A stretch of 64,000 nt of DNA from Mesorhizobium temperatum (GTDB lineage Bacteria; Pseudomonadota; Alphaproteobacteria; Rhizobiales; Rhizobiaceae). The notes under the pieces were generated by a model that searched no databases, was not told where the DNA came from, and saw nothing but the letters and a program-made list of their open reading frames with translations. Shown piece after piece: positions 46,576-54,631 of the stretch. The translations under genes were made by a program, and so were the position numbers. Location of the stretch: assembly GCF_002284575.1 (NCBI RefSeq), contig NZ_NPKJ01000068.1, forward strand, positions 124,001 to 188,000. Reading direction: 5' to 3'. Numbering within the stretch: position 1 is the first letter of the stretch; every line of letters starts with the position of its first letter.

Positions 46576-46654
46576 TGGATCCGTTTCATGGTCGTCGCCG
46601 AGAACCGCGGCCTGCGCGCGGCTATGCTAAGGCGGCTGCCACCCACTAGGCGGC

Positions 46655-46951
46655 TCAGGTGCCTGGCAGCGCTGCTGTCGTCACCGCGCTCTCCCAGCCT
46701 TCACCCACCGAAACCACGCAGCTTTGACCGCGTGTGTCGCTGGCGAGGATGGTCCAGGTGCCCTGGTCGGAAACGAAGACTTCAACAATCACATTCGGAT
46801 TGACGACGCCGAGCGCGGTTGGATTTTCCCGGAACTTCTCGCCGAGCGCCTTGATCATGTCGGCTCGTGGCGCGCATTGTTCGGCCGCTGTTGCCGGGGC
46901 GGCGGAAAGCGCCGCAACTGCTAGGAATATCGTCGCTATTAGACGTGTCAT
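46655..46951 (-). CDS. Small exported two-cysteine protein, paralogue 2
   Basis: This 98-residue protein has a signal peptide (RLIATIFLAVAALSAAPATA) and a mature domain with Cys in AEQCAPR and GQSCVVSVG. The mature domain aligns by eye with paralogue 1: LGEKFRENPTALGVV/LSEQFQERQFAFGLI, then VEVFVSDQGTWTILASDTRGQSC/MEVYVADSGSWTIIVTDVAGRSC, and GEGWESAV/GEHWENVV. The ATG at 46951 is chosen as the start with a proper signal peptide. A tandem duplication followed by divergence is likely. Confidence 0.82.
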   Translation of the reverse strand: MTRLIATIFLAVAALSAAPATAAEQCAPRADMIKALGEKFRENPTALGVVNPNVIVEVFVSDQGTWTILASDTRGQSCVVSVGEGWESAVTTAALPGT

Positions 46952-47276
46952 CTGACACCTCCTTGCGCCGGCCGCCCCCGAAGCTGTTGCCAGCGCCGTT
47001 GGTTGGTCTACCGCGCCTGCTTCGCTGCAGGATCGCAATCTTAAGACGTCTGCTGCCGCCTGGTTCCATCACATTAGCGTTCAGGCAGATACGGTGCGAG
47101 ACCGGCCAACAGAAAGGTCCGGTTTCTAGCCGGGCCTTTTCGTCTTCAATCATAAAATCTGGAGCTGTTTGTCGTTCGGCTAATTCATCGTCGGGATGAC
47201 GAACTCGGCCTCGTCCTTGACGGCTGCCCGCGCGCCCACAGCCAAGGCGAGGGCGCGCAAACAAAAAACCGTCCGG
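46952..47276. other. Gap between exported paralogue 2 and mmsA
   Basis: No intact gene is seen. The region contains a hairpin at about 47112-47140 (AAAGGTCCGG/CCGGGCCTTT, terminator-like in both directions), the duplicated mmsA 3' end at 47180-47224, and a GCGCGCCC/GGGCGCGC inverted repeat at 47229-47258. Confidence 0.6.
47180..47224 (-). pseudogene. Duplicated 3' end of mmsA (fragment)
   Basis: On the minus strand the last 14 codons plus stop read AVKDEAEFVIPTMN, matching GVKDGAEFVIPTMN at the end of the intact mmsA 97 bases away. The DNA is about 42 of 47 identical between 47177-47223 and 47274-47320. No other part of a second mmsA copy is visible. It looks like the remnant of a tandem or replaced copy. 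Confidence 0.85.
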
Positions 47277-48773
47277 CTAATTCATCGTCGGAATGACGAA
47301 TTCAGCCCCGTCCTTGACGCCGGACGGCCAGCGCGAGGTCACTGTCTTGGTCTTGGTGTAGAAACGGAATGCGTCCGGTCCGTGCTGGTTGAGGTCGCCG
47401 AAGGAAGACGCTTTCCAGCCGCCGAACGTATAGTAGGCGATCGGCACCGGGATCGGCACGTTGATACCGACCATGCCGACCTGGACCCTCGAGGCGAAGT
47501 CGCGGGCGGCATCGCCGTCGCGGGTGAAGATGGCGACGCCGTTGCCCATTTCGTGATCGTTGGCGAGCTTGATCGCGTTCTCGTAAGTCGGCGCGCGCAC
47601 CACCGAGAGCACCGGCCCAAAAATCTCTTCCTTGTAGATGCGCATATCGGCGGTCACGTTGTCGAACAGGCAGCCGCCCATATAGTAGCCGTTCTCATAG
47701 CCCTGCATGGAAAAGCCGCGGCCGTCGACGACCAGCTTGGCGCCTTCCCTGACGCCGGTATCGACATAGCCCTTGACCCGCTCCAGCGCCTGCGCCGTGA
47801 CCAGCGGGCCGAAATCGGCGGACGAATCCGTCGACGGGCCGACCTTCAGGCTTTCAACGCGCGGCACCAGCCTTTCCATCAGCCGGTTGGCGGTGTCGTT
47901 GCCGACCGGGACAGCCACCGAGATCGCCATGCAGCGCTCGCCGGCCGAGCCGTAGCCGGCGCCGATCAGCGCATCGACGGTCTGGTCCATGTCGGCGTCG
48001 GGCATGATGATCATGTGGTTCTTGGCGCCGCCGAAGCACTGCACGCGCTTGCCGGCCGCGCAGCCGCGCGAATAGATGTACTGGGCGATCGGCGTCGAGC
48101 CGACGAAACCGATGGCCTTGATATCGGGATCGTCGAGGATGGCGTCGACCGCCTCCTTGTCGCCGTTGACGACGTTGAGGATGCCCGCCGGCAGACCGGC
48201 CTCGATGAACAGCTCGGCGATGCGCATCGGCACGCCCGGGTCGCGCTCCGAAGGCTTCAGGATGAAGGCGTTGCCGCAAGCGATAGCCGGCGCGATCTTC
48301 CACAATGGGATCATCGCCGGAAAATTGAACGGCGTGATGCCGGCAACGACGCCGAGCGATTGGCGCATCGAATAGACGTCGATGCCAGGGCCGGCGCCGT
48401 CGGTGAACTCGCCCTTCATCATGTGCGGCGCGCCGATGCAGACCTCGACCACTTCCAGGCCGCGCTGGATGTCGCCCTTGGCGTCGGCGATGGTCTTGCC
48501 GTGTTCGCGCGCCAGAATGTCGGCCAGCGCATCATAATCCCTGGCGACCAGTTCGAGGAACTTCATCAGGACGCGCACGCGCCGCTGCGGATTGGTCGCC
48601 GCCCAGCCGGGCTGCGCCGCCTTGGCGTTTTCCACCGCCGCACGCAGTTCCGCCTGCGAAGCCAGCGCCACGGTGCCGCGCACCGTGCCGTCCATCGGCT
48701 GCATGACGTCCTGCTTGCGGCCGCTGGTCCCAGCGACACGCTTGCCGCCGATGAAATGACCGTAGTCGATCAT
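47277..48773 (-). CDS. mmsA: CoA-acylating methylmalonate-semialdehyde dehydrogenase
   Basis: The 498-residue enzyme oxidises methylmalonate or malonate semialdehyde to propionyl-CoA or acetyl-CoA in valine and myo-inositol breakdown. It has the ALDH fold (TPFNFPAMIPLWKIAPAIACGNAFILKPSE), the NAD-binding GFVGSTPIAQYI, and the active-site Cys in GSAGERCMAISVAV. It belongs to the IolA/MmsA branch, not the alpha-ketoglutarate semialdehyde branch, because of the ERCMA motif. The ATG at 48773 gives MIDYGHFIGGKRVAG. It is separated from the divergent LysR gene by a repeat element. Confidence 0.95.
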   Translation of the reverse strand: MIDYGHFIGGKRVAGTSGRKQDVMQPMDGTVRGTVALASQAELRAAVENAKAAQPGWAATNPQRRVRVLMKFLELVARDYDALADILAREHGKTIADAKGDIQRGLEVVEVCIGAPHMMKGEFTDGAGPGIDVYSMRQSLGVVAGITPFNFPAMIPLWKIAPAIACGNAFILKPSERDPGVPMRIAELFIEAGLPAGILNVVNGDKEAVDAILDDPDIKAIGFVGSTPIAQYIYSRGCAAGKRVQCFGGAKNHMIIMPDADMDQTVDALIGAGYGSAGERCMAISVAVPVGNDTANRLMERLVPRVESLKVGPSTDSSADFGPLVTAQALERVKGYVDTGVREGAKLVVDGRGFSMQGYENGYYMGGCLFDNVTADMRIYKEEIFGPVLSVVRAPTYENAIKLANDHEMGNGVAIFTRDGDAARDFASRVQVGMVGINVPIPVPIAYYTFGGWKASSFGDLNQHGPDAFRFYTKTKTVTSRWPSGVKDGAEFVIPTMN

Positions 48774-48953
48774 GGTCTCTCTCCCTGTATTTATGATGCG
48801 GCATTGTCCGCCTTTGCGCGGCCGATGGCAACGCGCGCGAGAACGCAACCGTTGTGCGGAAAATAGATAGCGGACGACGCCTGTGCATCAATTGCCGCAA
48901 ATGATAAGGATGCAGGTCCCCTAGCGGCAAGGATTGAGAAATTGAGTTCCTTC

Positions 48954-49114
48954 GCGCCCCCCTCTGTCCTGCCGGACATCTCCCCCACGAGGGGAGAGAT
49001 TGGCTGTCATCCCCGCTTTCGCCAACCCGCAACGTTGCAAGAAAGTCGCCGCCGGAGCGGCCGGCCGATCTCCCCCCAAGTGGGGGAGATGTCCGGCAGG
49101 ACAGAGGGGGGCGC
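48954..49114. repeat. CTCTGTCCTGCCGGACA palindromic (MITE-like) element
   Basis: Perfect inverted ends of about 30 bases (GCGCCCCCCTCTGTCCTGCC...) flank a 100-base centre, and the inner CTCCCCC and GGGGGAG arms extend the pairing. It lies between mmsA and the LysR gene in a 382-base gap. The same word occurs at 22317-22350 and 61741-61913, so this is a dispersed family. Confidence 0.9.
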
Positions 49115-49155
49115 CCTAGAGCACTGCCGTAATCGTCGTCATCCGGATCATCCTC

Positions 49156-50037
49156 ATGAATTGGGATGACGTCCGCATCTTTCTGGCGGTGGCGCGTGCC
49201 GGCCAGATCCTTGGCGCGGCCAAGCGGCTGGAGCTCAACCACGCCACCGTCTCGCGCCGCGTCGCCGCACTCGAGGATGCGCTGCGCACAAAACTCTTCC
49301 GCCGGCTGACCACCGGCAGCGAGCTAACGCCGGCAGGCGAGCGTTTCCTCGATATCGCCGAGCGCATGGAAGGCGACATGATCGCCGCGCGCTCGACCGT
49401 GGCGGGCGAAGGCGACGATGTCTCCGGCACCGTGCGCATCGGCGCACCAGATGGTTTCGGCGTTGCCTTCCTGGCCAAACGCCTCGGCGCACTGACGGCG
49501 CTTCACCGCGAACTCACCATCCAGCTGGTGCCGGTGCCGCGTTCCTTCTCGTTGTCCAGGCGCGAGGCCGACATCGCCATCACCGTGGAGCGGCCGACCG
49601 AAGGTAGGCTGGTGGCGGGAAAGCTGGTCGATTACACGCTCGGCCTGTTCGCGTCCCGCGCCTATGCCGAAGCGCATGGCCTGCCCCAGACGCCCGCCGA
49701 GCTCGGCCGGCACACGCTGATCGGCTATGTGCCGGACCTCATCGTCAGCCCCTCGCTCGACTATGCGGCCGAGTTCAGCGCCGACTGGCGTACGAGCTTC
49801 GCCATCTCCTCGGCACTCGGCCAGGCCGAAGCGGTGCGCTCCGGCGCCGGCATCGGTATCCTGCACACCTTCGTCGCCCGTTCGATGCCGGAACTGGTGG
49901 CCGTCGACATCGTCGCGCCCATCCGCCGCGCCTACTGGCTGGTCTATCACGAATCGGTCAGGCCGCTGCGCCGCGTCCAGATCGTTGCGAGCTTCATCAC
50001 CAAGGCGGTGGAACGGGAGCGAAGCCTGTTCGTCTGA
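49156..50037 (+). CDS. LysR-family transcriptional regulator
   Basis: The 293-residue protein has an N-terminal LysR winged helix (WDDVRIFLAVARAGQILGAAKRLELNHATVSRRVAALEDALRTKLFRR) and a substrate-binding domain. It is divergent from mmsA and may control it, although the repeat element between the two makes direct inheritance of an operator less certain. No gene follows on the same strand. The 3' neighbour dadA is convergent. Confidence 0.9.
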   Translation: MNWDDVRIFLAVARAGQILGAAKRLELNHATVSRRVAALEDALRTKLFRRLTTGSELTPAGERFLDIAERMEGDMIAARSTVAGEGDDVSGTVRIGAPDGFGVAFLAKRLGALTALHRELTIQLVPVPRSFSLSRREADIAITVERPTEGRLVAGKLVDYTLGLFASRAYAEAHGLPQTPAELGRHTLIGYVPDLIVSPSLDYAAEFSADWRTSFAISSALGQAEAVRSGAGIGILHTFVARSMPELVAVDIVAPIRRAYWLVYHESVRPLRRVQIVASFITKAVERERSLFV

Positions 50038-50134
50038 CGATATTCATCTGACGCGGCGAAGTGTGTTGAACCTTGATCCCAAATTGCGCGGCAAGTTTCT
50101 CACCCCGCTCAAATGCGTGAAGGACCTTCCGATC

Positions 50135-51391
50135 CTACCGCTGGTATCGCTCCGGTCCGAGATCGCGGACATTGATGTCCGGCACCCGGCTGGAAATGAT
50201 GTCGGCCAGGACCTTGGCCGAGCCGCAGGCCATGGTCCAGCCGAGCGTACCATGGCCGGTGTTGAGATAGAGGTTGGAAAACTCGGTGCGGCCGATCAGC
50301 GGCGGGCCGTCCGGCGTCATCGGCCGCAACCCGCACCAGAAGGTCGCCGACCGCATGTCGCCGCTGCCCGGAAAAAGGTCGCCAAGCGAATGTTCGAGCG
50401 TGCGCCGCCGCGATTCATGCAGCGTCAGGTCGAAGCCGGAAAGCTCCGCCGTGCCACCGACCCGGATGCGGCCGCCGAGCCTGGTGATCGCCACCTTGTA
50501 GGTCTCGTCCATCACCGTCGACACCGGTGCTGCGGCAGCGTCCTTGACCGGCACGGTGATCGAATAGCCCTTGACCGGATAGACTGGGATGGGTCGTTTC
50601 AGGCTGCGCATGAACTTGGCTGAATAGCTGCCCATTGCCATCACATAGGCGTCGGCAGCCTTCCAACCTTTGCTCGTATTGATGTTGGCGATACGATTGC
50701 GCTTGCGGACGATGCGCCTGATCGACGTGTCGTATTCGAAGGTGACGCCGCGCGCCACGCAGAGCTCGGCCAGACGGTCGGTGAACATCTTGCAGTCACC
50801 GGTTTCGTCGCCCGGCAGTCGCAGGCCTCCGACGAATTTTTCACGCACCCCTGCCAGCCCCGGCTCGGCCGCGATGCAGCCGTCGGGATCGAGTATCTCG
50901 TAGGGAACGCCGTATGTCTTCAGCACCTCGACATCGCCGGCAGTGCCGTCGAGCTGCTGCTGCGTGCGAAAAAGCTGCAGCGTTCCCTTGGCGCGCTCGT
51001 CATAGGCGATACCGGTCGCCGCGCGCAGCGCTTTCAGCGTGTCGCGGCTGTATTCGGCCAAAGGCACCATGCGCGCCTTGTTCACCGCATAGCGCTCGGC
51101 CGTGCAGTTGCGCAGCATCCTGACCAGCCATACCCACATATGCGGATCGAGAGTCGGCCGCACCACCAGCGGACCATGCTTCATCAACAGCCATTTGATC
51201 GCCTTCAACGGGACGCCGGGACCGGCCCAGGGCGAGGCGTAGCCGGGCGAGATCTCGCCGGCATTGGCAAAGCTGGTTTCCAGCGCCGGGCCCTTCTGGC
51301 GGTCGATCACCGTCACTTCATGGCCGGCCTCGGCGAGATAATAAGCGGTGGTGACCCCGATAACGCCGCCGCCCAGCACGAAGATCTTCAT
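50135..51391 (-). CDS. dadA: D-amino acid dehydrogenase
   Basis: The 418-residue flavoenzyme oxidises D-alanine and other D-amino acids to keto acids, passing electrons to the respiratory chain at the inner membrane. It has FAD-binding IFVLGGGVIGVTTAYYLAEAGHEVTVIDR at the N-terminus and the DadA-type ETSFANAGEISPGYASPWA, GLRPMTPDGPPLIG and YLNTGHGTLGWTMACGS motifs. The alr gene lies upstream on the same strand, separated by 158 bases that contain a palindromic repeat. Together they form the dad catabolic pair. Confidence 0.94.
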   Translation of the reverse strand: MKIFVLGGGVIGVTTAYYLAEAGHEVTVIDRQKGPALETSFANAGEISPGYASPWAGPGVPLKAIKWLLMKHGPLVVRPTLDPHMWVWLVRMLRNCTAERYAVNKARMVPLAEYSRDTLKALRAATGIAYDERAKGTLQLFRTQQQLDGTAGDVEVLKTYGVPYEILDPDGCIAAEPGLAGVREKFVGGLRLPGDETGDCKMFTDRLAELCVARGVTFEYDTSIRRIVRKRNRIANINTSKGWKAADAYVMAMGSYSAKFMRSLKRPIPVYPVKGYSITVPVKDAAAAPVSTVMDETYKVAITRLGGRIRVGGTAELSGFDLTLHESRRRTLEHSLGDLFPGSGDMRSATFWCGLRPMTPDGPPLIGRTEFSNLYLNTGHGTLGWTMACGSAKVLADIISSRVPDINVRDLGPERYQR

Positions 51392-51487
51392 CGCATAGTT
51401 CTCCAGAACGACGTCTTGTCAGGGGTTTTGGGGCGGGGCATCGTGGCTTTCTGTCTGCCGGATTTTACGGCGTCCGCCAAGTGCCCA

Positions 51488-51535
51488 AGCATGTCGCCCA
51501 AAAGTACGCAGCGGTTTTGGGACAACGACATGCAT
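51488..51535. repeat. ATGCATGTCG palindromic repeat, copy 2
   Basis: The 48-base element has GCATGTCGCCCAAAAG at the left and GGTTTTGGGACAACGACATG at the right, almost identical to the copy at 30794-30842. It lies between alr and dadA, within the presumed operon. Confidence 0.9.
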
Positions 51536-51549
51536 AAAAAGGCCGCGCG

Positions 51550-52701
51550 CTATCCATTCACATAGCGCCGGTGAAAGCGGTGTCCGAGGCTGGTCAGAAT
51601 TTCATAGCCGATGGTGCCGGCATGGCCGGCCGCCTGGTCTACCGTCTGCAACGGCCCGATCAGTTCGACGAGGTCGCCCGCCTTCAGCCTGTCGGGCGGC
51701 AGGGCCGAAATGTCGAGAACGATCGAATCCATCGATACACGGCCAAGAAATGGCAAGCGCACATTTTCGAACCAGGCGGCTGAGGCCGCGCGACGATGCC
51801 AGCCATCGGCATAGCCTAGCGAGATCGTTGCGGCGACCAGCGAATCGGTCACCTGAAAAATATGGCCATAGCCAACGCCGGCTCCCCTATCGAGGCTGCG
51901 CGTCTGGATGACCTTTGCCTGAAGCCGCACCACCGGCACCATCGGATTTTCCACCGCTGGCGTCGGATTGATGCCATAGAGCGCCGCACCGGGCCGGGCG
52001 AGGTCGTAATGAAAGGGCTGCCCAAGAAAGATGCCGGAGGAGTTGGCTAGCGAGGCCGGCGCCTTTGGCAGCATCCTGCGCAGCCGCTCGAATTCCAGCC
52101 GCTGCTGCTCGTTGGCCGGATGCTCGGGCTCGTCGGCGCGAGCGAGATGGCTCATCACGAAGATGACGTCGATACCGTCGAAAGCCTGCGGATCGGCAGC
52201 GACGTCCGCCACCTCGGCTGCCGCCATGCCGAGCCGCGACATGCCGCTGTCGACCTGGATTACAGCCTTGAGCTTGCGGCCGGCCCGCTGCGCCGCCGCG
52301 CGCCAGGCGGCGAGTTGGTCGGCGCTGTTGATGACCGCGGCCAGCTCCGCGTCGACGGCTTCGCCTTCAGCGCCCGGCTGAATGCCGTTCAGCACATAGA
52401 TCGCTGGCCGTGCGCCGAGCGCCTGGCGCAGCAAGACCCCTTCGGTCAGATGCGCGACGAAAAAAATAGCGCAGCCTTCGGCCGCCAGCGCCGCCGCCAC
52501 TTGGGCCCCGCCGAGCCCGTAGCCGTCGGCCTTGACGACCCCCGCGCAGCCGACGCCACCCAAGCGCGCCTCGAGCCGCCGGTAATTTTCGCGGATGGCG
52601 CCGAGATCGACGGTCAATATGGCGCCGGCCGCCGCTTCGCTGATCGGCGCGGCTTTGACGGCGACCCTTTCAGAAAGAGATTTTTTGGAGGCCTCGTTCA
52701 T
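51550..52701 (-). CDS. alr: Alanine racemase
   Basis: This 383-residue PLP enzyme interconverts L- and D-alanine. The PLP lysine is in VVKADGYGLG near residue 60, and the catalytic tyrosine lies in GVGYGHIF near 280. It is next to dadA, which indicates a catabolic role like DadX, but cell-wall supply cannot be excluded. The ATG at 52701 starts MNEASKKSLSERV. The in-frame upstream ATG at 52758 adds a poorly supported segment. The N-terminal 35 residues are longer than in most family members. Confidence 0.95.
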   Translation of the reverse strand: MNEASKKSLSERVAVKAAPISEAAAGAILTVDLGAIRENYRRLEARLGGVGCAGVVKADGYGLGGAQVAAALAAEGCAIFFVAHLTEGVLLRQALGARPAIYVLNGIQPGAEGEAVDAELAAVINSADQLAAWRAAAQRAGRKLKAVIQVDSGMSRLGMAAAEVADVAADPQAFDGIDVIFVMSHLARADEPEHPANEQQRLEFERLRRMLPKAPASLANSSGIFLGQPFHYDLARPGAALYGINPTPAVENPMVPVVRLQAKVIQTRSLDRGAGVGYGHIFQVTDSLVAATISLGYADGWHRRAASAAWFENVRLPFLGRVSMDSIVLDISALPPDRLKAGDLVELIGPLQTVDQAAGHAGTIGYEILTSLGHRFHRRYVNG

Positions 52702-52790
52702 GCCAACCCCGTCTGCAGCGGATTGGCCATCAATAAGGCCACTACGCTGACGCGGCAACCGTGGTTGGCGCGAGCGCGGCTTGCGCCAAG

Positions 52791-53312
52791 CTACGCAACC
52801 AGATGCCGGAACGCCGCAACCACGTCCTCATAGACCTGACGCTTGAACGGCACGATCAGGTCTGGCAATTCCTGCATCGGCCGCCATGCCCATTTGTCGA
52901 ACTCGGCGGTGTGGCCGCCCGGCGGCGGATTGATTTCAATCTCGCTCACGTCGCCGTGAAAGCGGAAGGCGAACCATTTTTGCGTCTGGCCACGATATTT
53001 CCCCTTGAAGGCGATGCCGACCAGATGGGCCGGCAGGTCGTAATATATCCAGTTCGGCGCCTCATCCAGCAGCGACACGCTGCGCATGCCGGTTTCTTCG
53101 TAAAGCTCCCGCTCCGCCGCCTGCAGCGGCTCTTCGCCCTTGTCGATGCCGCCCTGCGGCATCTGCCAGAGTTGCATCGTGCCGGCGAATTCGCTGTCCG
53201 GCTCGGCAATGCGATGCCCGACCCAGACCAGCCCATCACCGTTGAGGATCATCAGTCCGACACAGCGACGATAAGGCAGCGTCTCGGGATCGACCGGTTT
53301 TTTCTTGGCCAT
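52791..53312 (-). CDS. rppH: RNA pyrophosphohydrolase RppH (Nudix)
   Basis: The 173-residue enzyme removes pyrophosphate from the 5' triphosphate of mRNAs and so triggers RNase E decay. The Nudix box GGIDKGEEPLQAAERELYEETGM (residues 45-67 or so) fits the GX5EX7REUXEEXGU pattern. The C-terminus has the WRPMQELPDLIVPFKRQVYEDVV block of RppH. The ATG at 53312 overlaps the stop of the deacetylase gene, suggesting coupling. Confidence 0.95.
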   Translation of the reverse strand: MAKKKPVDPETLPYRRCVGLMILNGDGLVWVGHRIAEPDSEFAGTMQLWQMPQGGIDKGEEPLQAAERELYEETGMRSVSLLDEAPNWIYYDLPAHLVGIAFKGKYRGQTQKWFAFRFHGDVSEIEINPPPGGHTAEFDKWAWRPMQELPDLIVPFKRQVYEDVVAAFRHLVA

Positions 53313-53314
53313 GC

Positions 53315-54499
53315 TCAACCTTTTTCCGGATCCACCGCCACTGCCGAAATCGGCACGATCTCGATGCCGCGTTTCTTGGCCCCGCTCACCCAAAACGACA
53401 CGGTGTCGACCGTCAGGTCGAAGGCCGAGCCGATGCCGACAGCAAAGCCTTTCGCCCGCGCGGTGGCTTCCAGTTCGTCCAGCTTCTTCAATATGGCGCC
53501 GCGATCCCGCACGGCGTCGATCGACGTGTCACCGGCGGCAAACGGCACGCCGTTTTTCAACGCCAGGTCGGGTGCCAGGCTGCGCGCCGACGAACCGTCG
53601 TCGACATAGGCCAGGCCGCGCCTGCCGAGCTCGTCCATCAGCGGCCCCATCGCCGCCGCATCGGCCGAAAAACGCGCGCCCATATAGTTCATGACGCCGG
53701 TGTAGTTGGTCGTCCGCGACAGCGCCCAGCGCAAATTCTTCAAATTCTCATCCGCCGTCGCCGCGAGCGTCAGCGTGTTGCGACCGGGATTGACGTTCGG
53801 ATAATCGAACGGTTCAAGCGGCACCTGCATGACGATCTCATGGCCTCTCTGCCGCGCCGCCTGCATCCATCGGCCGATGCTGTTGCCCTGCGGCGCAAAG
53901 CCCAGCGTCACTTCGGCCGGCAGCTTGGCGATGGCCGACTGCGTGCCGGTCTGCGACACGGCTAGCCCGCCGATGACAATCGCCACGCGCGCACCGCGCG
54001 CACCGGACCACGGCCGCGCATAGACATCGAACGGCCGCCTGCCGTCGGCGGCACGAACCGGCAATGGGCCGGTTTCGCCGGCCTCGACCAGCGCCCTGTC
54101 GGGAATATGCGCGATCCTCAGGTTCTGGCCGATCGTCGAAGGGTCGCGAATGACAATGGCCGTCTTGGGCGGACCACCGTCAACTTCGGTCGGCATATGG
54201 ATGATCTGCGGCCCGCCCATCTTGGGCCTGCTCGTCTTGGATGCTGCTTCCGCCTTCGATGCCGGCTCCTTGGCCGGCGCTGCGGGTTCGACCACCGCTG
54301 TCGTCTTCGGTGTCGAAACGGCGACTTCTTCCGGCTTTCGAAATGGCCTTTCGCGCAGCGCAATCGCGCCGGAGACGCCGATTACGGCCAGCACCAGAAG
54401 CGTGGCCGCGACCACACCGGCGCTGATCCTGCGGGCCGCGCGCGGCGGCCGGACTGCCTGCCCTAGCGGGCGTTCGATGTCGTTGCCGATGTCAGCCAA
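53315..54499 (-). CDS. Divergent polysaccharide deacetylase, membrane-anchored
   Basis: This protein of about 394 residues has an N-terminal basic segment and a membrane anchor (ISAGVVAATLLVLAVIGVSGAIAL), an Ala/Pro/Lys linker and a divergent polysaccharide deacetylase domain (VAIVIGGLAVSQTGTQSAIAKLPAEVTLGFAP and VMNYMGARFSADAAAMGPLMDELGRRGLAYVDDG). It probably acts on periplasmic glycan or peptidoglycan. The start is taken as TTG at 54499, since the ATG at 54562 falls inside the ctpA terminator hairpin. Coupled with rppH downstream. Confidence 0.85.
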   Translation of the reverse strand: MADIGNDIERPLGQAVRPPRAARRISAGVVAATLLVLAVIGVSGAIALRERPFRKPEEVAVSTPKTTAVVEPAAPAKEPASKAEAASKTSRPKMGGPQIIHMPTEVDGGPPKTAIVIRDPSTIGQNLRIAHIPDRALVEAGETGPLPVRAADGRRPFDVYARPWSGARGARVAIVIGGLAVSQTGTQSAIAKLPAEVTLGFAPQGNSIGRWMQAARQRGHEIVMQVPLEPFDYPNVNPGRNTLTLAATADENLKNLRWALSRTTNYTGVMNYMGARFSADAAAMGPLMDELGRRGLAYVDDGSSARSLAPDLALKNGVPFAAGDTSIDAVRDRGAILKKLDELEATARAKGFAVGIGSAFDLTVDTVSFWVSGAKKRGIEIVPISAVAVDPEKG

Positions 54500-54533
54500 G
54501 CCGCATCCCCAGCCGCGGTTCCCCCGAATCAAA

Positions 54534-54559
54534 CTGCCGGGGCCTTGCAGCCCCGGCAG
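54534..54559 (-). terminator. Hairpin after ctpA
   Basis: Perfect 10-bp arms CTGCCGGGGC and GCCCCGGCAG around CTTGCA. It lies 73 bases after the ctpA stop, upstream of the deacetylase gene. There is no clear T-run, so it may only reduce read-through. Confidence 0.6.
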
Positions 54560-54631
54560 CATTACATCGCTTCGATCAGGCAGCCAGACCTGTTGTCCGC
54601 CTGATCGACCTTTACTGGTTCAGCACAGCCC

